A stretch of DNA of 64,000 bases from Cydia pomonella (lineage: Eukaryota > Arthropoda > Insecta > Lepidoptera > Tortricidae): positions 2,113,247-2,177,246 of the forward strand of contig NC_084723.1 of the NCBI RefSeq assembly GCF_033807575.1, in the 5' to 3' direction. Position 1 is the stretch's first letter. Each line of letters opens with the position of its first letter. The translations under genes were made by a program, and so were the position numbers. Positions 11,500-22,978 of this stretch are shown one piece after another. Under the pieces are notes generated by a model that was not told the DNA's origin, did no database searches, and worked only from the letters and a program-made list of their open reading frames with translations.

Positions 11500-14400
11500 A
11501 GACAGGGATAAGTTCGCCTTTGTTGTATTTAATTTACTCTGTAACGGCATTTTTCGTGTTTTTATTTTAATTAATCGAAATTTCGTGCGCGGACTACTTG
11601 TACGTATTAAAAAGTATATCGAAAAAGACAATTATTAAATTAATATATTTTTATGAACTATCGATGTGAAACATTAATGTTTTTTCAATGTTAATACCCA
11701 TATAACATATGCTATTATTGTATTTAAAGTTATAATATTGCTGTGTTGTTAACATTTACCTATACCGTTAACCAGGCTAAAGGATTCAACTAATTTGTAT
11801 GAAAAACGTCTAATATTAAAAATGATAAGTAACTATGGTAATGCCATTTGACAGATATTTACACATTTAATTTCACATTTATGCATTGACTACAAAATAC
11901 TTCAAGCTAACACATATTATATATCTTTTGAGTACATCAAGCTAGAAGACATAGATAGAAATTAACAAGAAATATTGGACGGATATCAACCAAAATTTAA
12001 TGTTAAACTAAATATTATGCAAGATATTTAAAACATTACTTATATAGTTATGAATATTATTGGAAAATTAAAAGTCTTTAAAGCAAAAACGTCATTTAAA
12101 GTTACATAAAATATGAGAATGTAAAAATTTGTTATTCATGTTATAGAAAATAAATAAGTAACAAAAATACGATTTCAGAGATATGATTTTTGTTAGAACA
12201 TAGTACATCTAAAGAAGTCACAACCATTTATTATTACTTTTTTTACATTTACAGCCCATATGCGACATATTTAATTTATTATATGCGAGAACCAGTGACG
12301 TTTGGAAATTTTAAAATGACATACCAAAAAGTTACAAGGTTTACTACTAAATAGTTCCTAACTACTATTATTCTAGGAAATAAAATTTCCTATAAATATT
12401 TCCAATGATACTTCATTTTCTAAAATACACATTACTTTTGGGCGCAGCTCTACAATTGATGCTAAAATTTTGGCTATTAATAACTTTATTAAAAATTCGT
12501 TATATACCTAATTTTTAATTTCAGAATTCTACATTTATTATTTAATTATATAAGTTTTGAGCCTTAATTACTTATTCAAAAGGAAGACACATTGAATTTA
12601 CATTAGCGTTTTTTAAAGAGGGCAAATAAACGTTGAAGAAAAACACTGTCTTTTAATATTTTTTGTAGCCAAAGTTTCGCTTAAGATAGGACGCTCAGAA
12701 CGAAGAATTTCTTATATTGACCCTCCATATTCGCATGTGATAGATATAGAAAAAGGCGGGTCGATCTACGAAATTATTCGTGCTTAGAGTCCTCACTTTA
12801 TTAAAAAAGTGTTTTGTTCTAGAAGAAAAGGTATTGTTTGAAATAATTAAAATCAAGATGAAATAATTTGTTTTTACTGAGTTTGGTCATTTTTATATTA
12901 CAATAGATGTTTGATTTGACTAAACTTTATTTTAAGAATAATTCTGACAAAATTTTTGTTTTTCTGCCTCTGACATTATGATATTGTAAATTATTTAAAT
13001 ATACAAAAAATAACCTCATATTTTGTAACTGGAAAGACGAATAAATTTTATTTAATGAAAACGAAGTTTAAAGGGAAGCCAAGATTCAGAATATTTGCTA
13101 TTAGTAAGTTAGTCATTTTATTATTTAAAAACCTACTAATTTTAAAACAGATTTATTTTGACACAACACTGACACACCAAATCTAACGGATTTGTTAAAA
13201 AGTTAATTGTAGCACATCGATAATTATTTTAAAATCGTTTTTTTTTTTCTATTGAAGCGTTATTTGTCCCCATATCTTTACCGTATCTTCCTATTAAAGT
13301 TAAAATAAAATAATTTTAAAAACTAACGACTGTGTATATACTAATATCTACATCATTATTCCTATATTCTAAAACCTTACCTTTATTATTCACATTTCTG
13401 TATTTACTATTTAAAATATTTATTAGCATCTTCAGGTTAGAGAAAACATTTCACTGAAAACAACAAATAAATAAAGTAGATGCTTAAACAACAACAAAAC
13501 AAAACAAAAATAATTTACAAAAGAAATCGACACGATGGTTACTTATTACCAAATCTAAGACAAAACCTGTGACAAAATTTGATACCTAAGTACAAAAACA
13601 GAACCGTACAAAACTATATACTCACTCATTTTTAATTACTACTATACAAAGTCTACCCCCTAATGTAATACCTAATTAACACAAATCAAAACTGACTAGT
13701 TTGGTTTCTTAATTCAAAACATGGTTAACTGTCTAAAATTTTATTAAAGTGATGATAATTTATAATCATATCTAAAACTGTATCCCCGTCGTTTTAACGT
13801 TCTTCAAATTAAATTACTATTTAAAATACATGATCTACAATTTAAAATACTTTTTGCATTTTAATGTTTAATTTTTTAGTTAATTTTCTATTATACAATA
13901 CATTTTTTATATAATTTCAATTAGCTATTTCCCTAAGTATCGTAATTATATGAAACTTTATATTTCTATAATTACAGTAGTTCTAAGCCTAACATTTAAT
14001 TAAAATGTTTCTATTGGTTTAATCTTAATTTATATTTACATCGTTACTTTGGCTTTCAATCAAATGAATTAGGCCTCTAAAATATCTATCAGCCTATTTC
14101 AACATCCACACTTTGAATAAATTTGTTTACATAAATATTAAAGTTAAAGATAACATAAATTAACTGTACAGATCAGGTCACACAGCGTCAGGTCTGTTTT
14201 TATTGGTTATTACACAACTCGTTAATTTAAGTGTCCACTTCTGAATGAACAATGAACATCAATTAATTACATTTAAGCTCCATTCAGTAATTACGCGATC
14301 TGAAATTCCACTTCTGATATTGTGAGCCCTGATTAATTAAAAGCAATGTTAGTTACAAATTAAATTAAACATAATAGCTAGGACAAGAATCAAAACAGAC

Positions 14401-14577
14401 ATACAGTTTTCAAAATATGCTACAATTTCTTTGACTATTTTCCTACTTAGTCTTACTAAAATACTTTAAAGTTCTATACACATTTTCACTGAACTATCAG
14501 TCACGACTAATCTAAGTACGCTGGCCATTCGTTGACTACTAGTGTTACACACTTGACTCGTTAGAGTTTCTGGGTTT
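11500..14577 (-). other. Repeat-poor AT-rich region, candidate 3' UTR of the proximal isoform
   Basis: About 3 kb directly downstream of the proximal stop codon has no recognised SINE, LINE or MITE, in contrast to the flanks. It is strongly AT-rich, has no convincing reading frame on either strand, and contains several minus-strand AATAAA hexamers (for example near 13030 and 13145). Receptor mRNAs of insects often have long 3' UTRs. The assignment is an inference and the true cleavage site cannot be chosen by eye. Confidence 0.4.
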
Positions 14578-15321
14578 TCAAAGTGATGCCAGGTCGGACG
14601 CCCGTCTTGAAGCCGCAGGCACCCTCAGATTTGCAGAACCACGCCGGTCCAACCTCTCCATGGCATCAAGATCCGATGCGTTCCTTTTACAAAAACTGCA
14701 GAAGGCACACGCTAAAGTATTCTTAAAAGCATTTCTAAAGTCTCTGTTGAAATACGCGTAAATAATTGGATTTAGCGCAGAATTAAAATAACCAGTCCAG
14801 AACATGATAACTGTGAGCACTTCTGGATATGTGCAGGTTGTACATAATGCTGTAGTTATGTAGAATAAGAAGAACGGAAGCCAGCAGAGAATGAATGCTC
14901 CCATGATGATCCCTAAAGTTCTTGCTGCTTTGTGCTCTCTCTTCATCTTTAGTATATTCCTATCTTTGGTTGGTGTATTTGCATTTAAGTGCAAAGCACC
15001 ATTTTTATCTCCAACTTCTCTTGAATGTCTGTGCATGAGCATAGCGTTGCCAGCTCTTGCATGCAGCGCTTTCTCCTGTCTGTTCGCTTCTTTGAATATT
15101 GCTAGATACGTGAAGATCATGATCGTGCAAGGTATCCAGAAGGATATCGAGCTGGATATTACGGCGTATGGCTTATTGACTACCCAGTCACATTTATGGG
15201 CGTTCTGTGGAAGCTCTCGCTCGTCTAAGTGTTTTTTCGTTGTGTACCACCCCATAAAGATTGGGGCGTAGGATATTGTGACTGGACTTAGCCATGTAGC
15301 TGCTAACATGACGAATGCCAT
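14578..15321 (-). CDS. Octbeta3R: Octopamine beta receptor, proximal alternative last exon (TM4-TM7, tail)
   Basis: Encodes residues 145-391 (247 aa) and ends at TGA. The acceptor is TTGCTTTCAG directly before ATGGCATTC. That ATG is an ordinary in-frame codon here, joined to K144, not the protein start. Visible parts, in exon numbering: TM4 with W10; extracellular loop 2 with disulfide cysteine C44; TM5 with the SSSISFWIP serine cluster (57-64) that in amine receptors contacts ring hydroxyls; a long loop 3 (about 77-134); TM6 with CWLPFF (146-151); TM7 with NPIIY (184-188); and C205/C208/C211 after helix 8, likely palmitoylation sites. Loop 3 carries GNAMLMHR and TPTKD...KMKREHKAARTLG, a pattern I recall from insect Octbeta3R. 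The intron before it is 1,040 nt and no repeat was recognised in it. This exon gives the longer isoform. Confidence 0.92.
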   Translation of the reverse strand: MAFVMLAATWLSPVTISYAPIFMGWYTTKKHLDERELPQNAHKCDWVVNKPYAVISSSISFWIPCTIMIFTYLAIFKEANRQEKALHARAGNAMLMHRHSREVGDKNGALHLNANTPTKDRNILKMKREHKAARTLGIIMGAFILCWLPFFLFYITTALCTTCTYPEVLTVIMFWTGYFNSALNPIIYAYFNRDFRNAFKNTLACAFCSFCKRNASDLDAMERLDRRGSANLRVPAASRRASDLASL

Positions 15322-16361
15322 CTGAAAGCAAAAAGTGTTTTGAACTTTCTTGTTCTTTTTCCTACACCCTTTATAGCATCCAGCTTCATTTTCTTACTCC
15401 ACATGCATTACTCGATGATACCACAAATAAAAATATTTCATGCACTACGAGTATTTTTACCGCAAAGCAAACAAGTGAATGTATTTTTTTCGGTTTTCAT
15501 CATGCACCATTAAAAAAAACCCGAATGCCTTCAAAAAGCAATCAACCGCAACCAACTCAATGAAAAAAATTAACGCGTATGAACATGTTAAATGACGAAA
15601 TTTAAATTGAATAACATAATATTTTACTTCAAATAGAACTAATTTGACTTCATTTCATTAAATTTTAATAAGAAGATAAACTCGACCCAGAGGGATAGTC
15701 GAGAAAATAATGTTCAGCTTACACATTTCTAGACCCAGTAAATCATAACTGAGATACAATTAGTGGCCAGAAAGCGGCGGAGCACAGCACAAATCATTAT
15801 TGCTAACTAGGTAATGGCAATGGAATTAGAGCAGTGAATTTCGTGCAAATTGGGTCAACGGCGTACTTGTCCTTTTGCCAAGTGCAATCGCTTTTAAATG
15901 ACTTTGGTAAAGGATAGTGCAGTGTGAAAATTCTCACTACAATTTAAAAACCTAAAACTTTAACTATAATCACCCAACTGTGGCTTTAGTATTCTCAAAT
16001 GTTACACTTTTAGATTAAAAGTTTACTACTAAGGCAGAATAATTTCAAAATGTTATAGTGTAGTTGCAGTGTCGTGATGAAGTAGGTAGATATCATGAAA
16101 TGTTTTAAAAGGTATTAGATATTAAGTTAGATATAACTAACAGGGTATCATGAATTTACTAACTTTGTATAACTATAAGATCTTATTATGTAATTATGTT
16201 CATAACTATATAATAAATGAATATGAATATAAAGTTGTTTAGAAATAAATTTAAAAGATTTTATCATGGAAATTCTATAGACAGATAAAATAATGATGAT
16301 GAACATTACAGCAAAACAAAACAACACTAACAATAAAATTAATAATCAACCAAATTATTAC

Positions 16362-16620
16362 CTTTTTAGTCATCTTGATTGGATATTTCAAAGGCTTCAC
16401 AATGGCGTAGTATCTATCAACCGATATGCAACATAGGTGCAATATCGAGGTGGATGTGAAGTAGACGTCGGAAGAGTTCCATAGGTCGCAGATGACGGAA
16501 CCGAACCGCCATTCGTCGTAGAACTGTACGCTGAAGTTGAATGGCATGACCACCATGGCTACTAGGATGTCAGCGAAGGCCAGTGATACTACGAAGTAGT
16601 TTGTGATGACGCGTAGTTTT
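16362..16620 (-). CDS. Octbeta3R: Octopamine beta receptor, second coding exon (TM2-TM3, DRY)
   Basis: Residues 58-144 of the receptor. The acceptor reads TTTACAG before AAAACTACGC and the donor is AAG before GTAATA, phase 0; the 259-nt length fits the 2-nt phase left by the first exon. TM2 has the sodium-site aspartate (D75 in SLAFAD) followed by a P-F motif. C102 is the expected TM3 partner of the loop 2 disulfide. D109 (in NSSDVYF) sits where amine receptors bind the ligand's amine group. TM3 ends with D126-R127-Y128, the G-protein coupling triad, and intracellular loop 2 follows with KPLKYPIKMTKK. No residue essential to the family is missing. This exon is shared by both predicted isoforms because each downstream last exon opens in the same phase. 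The intron before it is 574 nt and holds part of a SINE. Confidence 0.92.
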
Positions 16621-16914
16621 CTGTAAAGATATATATACACTTAATATTAGTATTGATGGCAACGCCATCACCTAAGTTGGTTCGGATAAGTTGTACGAAC
16701 CATATTGTTTTTACCTTAAAGTTGGCTAGAGGGCACCGTAAGCTCTTAAGAGATTGCATATTCTTACAAAAATGGCCCATGCCACCATTGCCCGGATGGT
16801 CAAGCGGGCACTGAAGGCTTTGGTATTTTTTTTTTTTCATATATGACGTCTACTCACAACCAAAATTATAGCGGTAATATTGGTTGTTATAGAAATAGTC
16901 ATAATGATAGAGAT

Positions 16915-17075
16915 GAAACATGGGTGTTTTCTATTTATGTATTTAAGTATTTATATATTATATATATATCGTTGTCTATGGACCCACAACACAAGCCTTA
17001 TTGAGCTTACTGTGGGACTTAGTCAATTTGTGTATTCATGTCCTATAATATTTATTTATTTATTTAAACATCATA
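16915..17075 (+). mobile_element. tRNA-derived SINE (family S1), 3' part, in receptor intron 1
   Basis: Holds the body of the S1 SINE ('atatcgttgtct', 'acacaagccttattgagctt', 'gacttagtcaatttgtgta') and lacks the tRNA-like head. It lies in the 574-nt intron between the first two coding exons, opposite in sense to the gene. Confidence 0.7.
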
Positions 17076-17194
17076 CTAGCAATAGTAATAATAAAAGTGG
17101 CATTGGTAGTTATAACGTTATGAAGGTATCAAACAAATGATGGTTATCAGTGACACCGATTGAAACCATAATTATATTCTTGAAGATAACATAC

Positions 17195-17367
17195 CTATGT
17201 CTCATAACAGAGACGATGACAAGCAGGTTGCCAAGCACCGCCATGATGACGATGAGCAGCAGCACGCTGACGCGGAGCTTGAAGAACACGCCGGAATCGC
17301 CGCCGTCATCGGTGACATTGTTGGCGCTAGCGTTGGCGCTAACGTTTTGGAAGATTTCATTTGCCAT
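17195..17367 (-). CDS. Octbeta3R: Octopamine beta receptor, first coding exon (N-terminus, TM1)
   Basis: This is the first coding exon of a class A GPCR that, in its family, binds octopamine at the plasma membrane and raises cAMP through Gs. The start chosen is the ATG at 17367, giving residues 1-57 plus two bases of codon 58. The N-terminus begins MANEIFQNVSANASANNVT and has three N-glycosylation sequons (N8, N12, N17), as expected for a short extracellular tail. TM1 runs from about residue 29 to 53 and carries the GN pair (residues 46-47) typical of class A TM1. The exon ends CATAG before a GTATGT donor (phase 2), and joining to the next exon rebuilds the R-K-L-R loop after TM1. The open frame continues upstream of the ATG, but a splice acceptor 7 nt before it argues that this extra sequence is intron. 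An upstream coding exon cannot be excluded. The Octbeta3R assignment rests on the loop 3 pattern in the last exon. Confidence 0.85.
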
Positions 17368-17395
17368 CAGTCGTCTGAAAATGATAAAGTAGTTG
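17368..17395 (-). promoter_or_regulatory. 3' splice acceptor just upstream of the receptor start codon
   Basis: On the minus strand the sequence TTTATCATTTTCAG is followed by 7 nt (ACGACTG) and then ATGGCAAATG. The AG is at 17376-17375. The pyrimidine-rich tract and AG make a credible acceptor, implying a 5' exon further right in the window or beyond it. I could not identify that exon or a promoter. Confidence 0.6.
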
Positions 17396-17404
17396 AGAAC
17401 GGCG

Positions 17405-17737
17405 TTCCTTATCCTTCTTCCTCGCGTTGTCCCGGCATTTTGCCACGGCTCATGGGAGCCTGGGGTCCGCTTGACAAATCCCAAGATTTGGCGTAGGCAC
17501 TAGTTTTTACGAAAGCGACTGCCATCTGACCTTCCAACCCAGAGGGTAATCTAGGCCGTGTTGGGATTAGTCCGGTTTTCTCATGTTTTCTTTACCGAAA
17601 AGCGACTGGTAAATATCAAATGACATTTCGTACATAAGTTCCGAAAAACTCATTGATAAGAGCCGGGGTTTGAACCCGTGAACTCCGGATTGCAAGTCGC
17701 ACGCTCTTACTGCTAGGCCACCAGCGCTTTCGAATCC
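17405..17737 (-). mobile_element. tRNA-derived SINE (family S2), full length
   Basis: On the minus strand it starts with a tRNA-like head (box A GTGGCCTAGCAG, box B GGGTTCAAACCCC) and runs through 'gatatttaccagtcgcttt' to an end in GAGGAAGAAGG. It sits about 30 nt upstream of the acceptor of the first coding exon of the receptor, in the same orientation as the gene. Related copies: 25370-25690 and 37748-37960. Small open frames here are products of the repeat, not genes. Confidence 0.78.
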
Positions 17738-20700
17738 AATATATGTGACCGCGGCTGGCAAAACGTCCCACATTGTCGATTGCCGTAAGGTCGAGATTTG
17801 CTTGTATCTTAATATGAATAACATGACATTTTGCCGGCCACGCTCTCATATGTAATTGACTTGTTATTAGTAGTGGCGCTTTTGGATAGCAAAATGTACT
17901 GGAAAATGCTGACTTTTAAACTTCGGCTTCTTGCTGTTTAATAAGTAATGCATTAAGTTTCACTATAAATAAATGCATTAGGTAATTCTTTAAAATAGTG
18001 TTTGAATAAAGCTCGATGATTGAAAAAAAAAGTAATTATAAAAATACACACAAAAAAGTTCTGGAATTGTCATTTGAATGTATTTAAAATGATTTTAAAT
18101 GGATCGATCGCGTATTATTAAGCCGAAGAAATGCTCTATTACATATTTCCATTCAATTTTGGAGAATATTCTTTTCGAAAATTCTCTCTTCTTCTCGCCT
18201 TGCTTTTGGCTTTAACTTAATTTAACTAAATTGTATAAAAACTCATAAAAAACTTGATATCAAATCATACCAAATCCATTTGTAGCATCATAAAGTAACA
18301 CATCGTCACTATTTTGAAAAATTCTCGTACTGCTACTCAAAGTTGAAAGGCAGTAACAGAACTCTTATGCATCCCATAATTATATAGATAGCACATTTTT
18401 CTTTTGATTGACAAAACAAGATAAGAGTTTTTATTTTAAATTTGTGCCGATATACTTATCCTCTAGTCATTCATATGTCAAAACTATTATTAAAGATAAA
18501 GGGCAGCTGGAGGTTAAGGTTGATGTTTAATTTTATATAGTTTTCTATCCACACTTAAGTTCCCTCTTACGAATAATACAATAAGAGAGCGCACCTTAAC
18601 AATATCCCCGAGTCGAATAGATGCCCCCATTATTTACCTTTATTACCTACCTTTTATATCGCTCGTTTTATTTTCGCTCCTAAAATTTCTTCCCAAACTG
18701 CGTTGGAACTTCTTTTTTGCATTGTTACTTGCTCTTAAACAATCCTTTTCAATTCTCGTACCATCTTCAGGTTCCTTTTTTTCTTCACTCTCTCAGTTCT
18801 AATGTTCTCATAAAACTTCTTAACATACATGTTTACTTGTGCCAGTTATATATTTCTGTTGAATCTTTACATTGAGTCGCGGTGCGTGGGTATGTTCCTC
18901 CATCTTCAAGGCATTTTCTGTAACAAGGAAAAATACGAAATAAGGACAAAACGTCGTGATAAATATTCATTTGCAATTTTGAAAGTAATATTACATACGG
19001 CGCTGACTGCGGTAATAGCCTCAGTGCCAACTGGAAATGAGATTTTTTTCCGAATGACGAGAAAATGTTTGCATAAAAAATATGGTTTGTATTTGGTCTA
19101 TAACGACCCGTAATAATATAACTTTTAAGATTTGCAGAGTTCGCCTAGGCTGACTTTGCATTAACTTGAATAGAACAAGTGAAAGAGAGTCATTAGAACG
19201 TCATATTTTCATATAAATTTTTCATGATGACATTGCCACAATTTGTCATGCAAATAGCATGCACACGAAAACGAAATTTACGAAATTCTAGGTACCATTA
19301 GTATATTCGTTATTCGACGTATCATTAGTACTAAGTGCTTGTTTTTTGTTTGACTAAGTAAACGCTTTCTGTTCAAGTGTGCAAAAAAGCTATTTAAGTC
19401 TGCTTCTATCCAACTGAATAATTGCAGTATTTATTTTTTTAAAGACTTTTATAATGTAATGGCTACCCAGGTTGGCTGTTGTATTTTTATTGTTGCTAAT
19501 TATTTTTCATGTCACTAAGACGTCATGTTATTGTATATGTTGATTGACCTGTAACAGAGCCCTTGACGCGTGTGGTGACGGACTTTAATTGTTGAGCCAG
19601 GTTCAAGCTAATTTGGATGTCAATACTTACGATGTGAAAACAATTAAAGTTAGTGACTGTACCTACTTACAATTTAAGTTTTTGAATTTTGAATACAAAA
19701 AAGAAATATATTTCAAATATCCTTTTCGTTTATTTTAGCACTACCTTCTGCCCGCGAGTTTTTCTACATAGGATAACGATGATGACAAAACTACCATGTT
19801 TTTTTTTTATGGTAGAGGAGGCAAACGAGGAGATGGATCTATGTAATATTATTGACATTTCTCGTTAGCTTTGCGTAGCTAACCAGTTAACCGTACGTAT
19901 AATTATAAAACGCCGCGCAATATTAAACAAGAAGCGTAATTGACAGCGTTTGAATGAGAATCAAAAATACCAGAACTTAATAACGGTACAAATAAACTCG
20001 GTAATGAACAGTCTAACACAGAAACATTCCAATTAGGAAACATTTTGACGGCACCATTTCAATTTTAGAATCGCGAAAAGGGAAAATGTAGAGTGTTCAT
20101 TTGAATTTTTCGTTTGGCATCTGGATTTTACTCTTTTAGAAATTTTATTAAGATTTTATTCTTGTAACGAAGCTCAAAAGCCGTTACTACTTCAAATCGT
20201 ATTTTTCTTTTATTAATAACTTTCATAAGTTTCTGGTTATATTGGGAGATTTTGTTGAATCACTTTTATAAAATAAAAATAATATTTTCAAATATAATAT
20301 TTGAAATCGGATTTCAGTATTTAACTCTGACTCTGAAACAAATTATTGTGAATTTTGTTATGAAATTCAGAGAAAAATGTGATCGCGGCCGATAATAGTC
20401 CCACTATGCCGCTTGCCATAATAGTATATCGTCGTGTCGTGGTAAGTGATTAGGAAACATATTCTGATTGTAATAACAGGATCTACCTACGGAAGGTGGA
20501 GGTAAGGAACGAAATCTCCATGTACCAAAAAGTGTCATCAAAAATTCTTAAATAAGTGGCGCTAAAATACCTAGAGTACTGGAACAAAAAAATCAAATCA
20601 TAGACAGCGCAATTCACTCCGTCAATAACGCCTAGGTTCTTAGCTACTCTAGCGCTACTCTGGAGAGATTTGGAACTATTATTTATAGCTGACAACTGGA

Positions 20701-20954
20701 CACTCTTGCAACAGTTCTACCATAAGAGATGTCACTCCTCTTAATTCCACACTCCATAGTTATACCTATTATGAACCTGTCAGTGTCAAAAAACGTCAAA
20801 TTTGACACTGACAAATCATATCCACAATTATTCCATCTCCAATTCGTAACCTGTTTATACAATCAAAATATTATACGCCTTTGGGCCTGTTTATGATTAT
20901 ACCAATATTAATTAATTTAAAAATCGTCACCAAATGTCAAGTACACATAAAAGG
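17738..20954. other. No recognised gene; probable 5' intron or upstream DNA of the receptor
   Basis: AT-rich sequence with no repeat or coding frame I can support. A 5' untranslated exon may hide here, but I saw no evidence that fixes one. A short inverted motif (TGTCAGTGTCAAA and its complement) is at 20776-20815. Confidence 0.4.
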
Positions 20955-21130
20955 TAAAATATGACATTCTTACACAAATTGACTAAGCCCCTAAGTAAGC
21001 TCAATAAGGCTTGTGTTGTGGGTACTCAGACAACGATATATGTAATATACAAATACCTATCAAATATCTGTGAAAAGTGAAAACGGTATAATAAATGTAT
21101 AACATACTATAAATACTTAAATACATGCAT
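20955..21130 (-). mobile_element. tRNA-derived SINE (family S1), 3' part
   Basis: 'cacaaattgactaagccc' and 'aataaggcttgtgttgtggg' match the full copies at 60-61.7 kb. The tRNA head is missing. Confidence 0.7.
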
Positions 21131-21623
21131 GTATAGTATTAACATAATGAAGAGGTATTAATCAAATGCCTCTTGACCGGAACTAGCGCACTTAATTAAC
21201 GCAAATTAATTGGTATACAATCTGTATGCAATGCCGCGGGGACCTTATTTAGATATATTTTAATTTAGATTAGTTTTTAATTTTAATATAAGTAGCTATT
21301 TTATATGATTGTTTGTACCATTAATTTTACACTATTAAATAAAAATCTATCTGTTATAAAGACGACTAAGCAATATAATTTTTAGGCAACATAACTACTT
21401 ACACTAATCTGCTTAGTAAAATGTTAATTTATCCATTAAATTCATTATTAACACGTAAGGTATATCTGTAAGTGCTGGTATGTATGTATAACAACAATAA
21501 ACAATATAAACAATATTATGTAAAATGTATAATTGTTGGTGCAATAAAGAATATTTACTTACTTACTTACTTACTTATTAAGGTGACGAAATAATACTCT
21601 ACTTAACTAATTCAAAATACTGA

Positions 21624-21800
21624 GCCCCTAGTATAAATTTATTCGATTTCGTGACGTGACGGACTCGTTTACGTTAAGTCTCATTTAGTATGGGATTTAG
21701 AAACAACGCGCCAAGCGGAACGTTTTGGAAGCTCAAAATCCCATACAAAATGAGACTTAACGCAAATGCGTATGTCACGTTACGCTATCGAACAAATGTA
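21624..21800. mobile_element. Palindromic MITE, 'CCCCTAGTGTAAAT' family, copy 2
   Basis: Left end 'cccctagtataaatttattc' and core 'gcgccaagcggaacgttttgg' in the orientation opposite to copy 1; the right terminus is lost. Confidence 0.75.
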
Positions 21801-21899
21801 CTGAATTGTTCTGGTAATAATACTACAAAATTCAAAAATAAAAATATTTATTTTAAAGTTTTTTTTCAAACTACGTGTATAATTATATAGGAACAAGTT

Positions 21900-22080
21900 G
21901 GTGAAAACATAATAAAACTAAATAAATTAAAATTTTAATTTTATAAATAAAAAAAAATTGCCCTAAGTCGTGATCACTTGGTAGGATGCAGGTGCTCATA
22001 ATGCTGGCCGTATTGCCTCTCTTGATAGCAATGTTGACCCACTGAGCAAAATATTGGCCAGCCCTCTGCTCACTCAAAGC
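21900..22080 (-). pseudogene. Retroelement C-terminal fragment (AGQY...GNTASIM type)
   Basis: The minus strand reads RAGQYFAQWVNIAIKRGNTA then SIMSTC...DLGQFFF and stops. It has the same C-terminal motif, (S/N)IxxxRGNxAS(V/I)M, as the fragment at 49365-49560, and belongs with the element at 61750-62690. Truncated end of a retroelement polyprotein; no catalytic domain present. Confidence 0.55.
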
Positions 22081-22624
22081 TCTATATTGTTTTTAAAACT
22101 GTTTATTTCAGGATATAGCTGAGTATATTGAATGATACTAATTGACATAGTTAATTTTCACAAATTAGATTTTTTTTTTCAAAAAAAATTTTAAGCGTAT
22201 AGCGTTGCAGCTGTAACCATGTGTAAGCTGTGGCCATTATAATTTAAGTCAACAAAAAACATGTAAACTATGAGATATCAATATCATTTCAAACATAGAT
22301 AAACCGTCCGTTTAGTAGCAAATGTACAAACTTCTTAATACCAACCAATAAGTAAACAGACCTTATGGCAAGTGTACACGCTCCTAGGAGCTTTAGCAGA
22401 AAAAAATATTGACTATCTCCGAAATAGAGTTAGAGAATTAGAATGCCGATGCCGGTGCCTTTGAGAAAGTAACTTAATTTAGGCTCAGAAATGCGAAACT
22501 TTTTATTTCTATCTGGAAATAATCTTCCAGTTAGTAATAAAATGTTTCACAAATATTTTGTTTTTTCGAGATGTTAATTTAAATTGTTTGATAAAATCTA
22601 TAAATTGTATATACAGATATCAAT

Positions 22625-22939
22625 GGTTTATGCGTCGTTGGACTAAAAGTAAATATGGCGATGTATAAAAATGTCTACATATAAAATAAAAATTGGTCCG
22701 AGTATTAGAAAGCCAATACTTCAAAATGTTTAAGTCTTATCAAGTCGGAATATAAAAATGACTACTTTCAAAGTATACAAATGTCTAAGTCTTATCTTAG
22801 TGCCGCAACATATTTATATTTGGTCTAATGTACAGATGCACATTTTTATACTTCGTCGAAATTATATACGCACGAACTTATGCAAGTAGACATTTTTATA
22901 CATCGCCATATTTACTTTTAGTCCAACGACGCATAAACC
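22625..22939. mobile_element. hAT-like MITE with perfect 54-bp inverted ends
   Basis: The left end 22625-22678 and the right end 22886-22939 are exact reverse complements over 54 bp, starting GGTTTATGCGTCGTTGG. Identical 8-mers ATATCAAT flank it at 22617-22624 and 22940-22947. An 8-bp target duplication suits hAT (or P) elements. The 315-bp body has no coding capacity; it contains repeated 'ataaaaatg' motifs. Confidence 0.9.
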
Positions 22940-22978
22940 ATATCAATCACACTTAAAAAATCAACAATGATCAACTCT

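Noticed and set aside
14891..15271. Plus-strand open frame of 126 codons
   Set aside because: It is the antisense shadow of the proximal receptor exon; the minus strand encodes clear TM helices.
17110..17484. Full 124-codon minus-strand frame around the first receptor exon
   Set aside because: Its start lies in the S2 SINE and its end runs past a GTATGT donor; only 17367-17195 is taken as coding.
17567..17849. Minus-strand open frames of 77-85 codons
   Set aside because: They translate the tRNA-derived head and flank of the S2 SINE.
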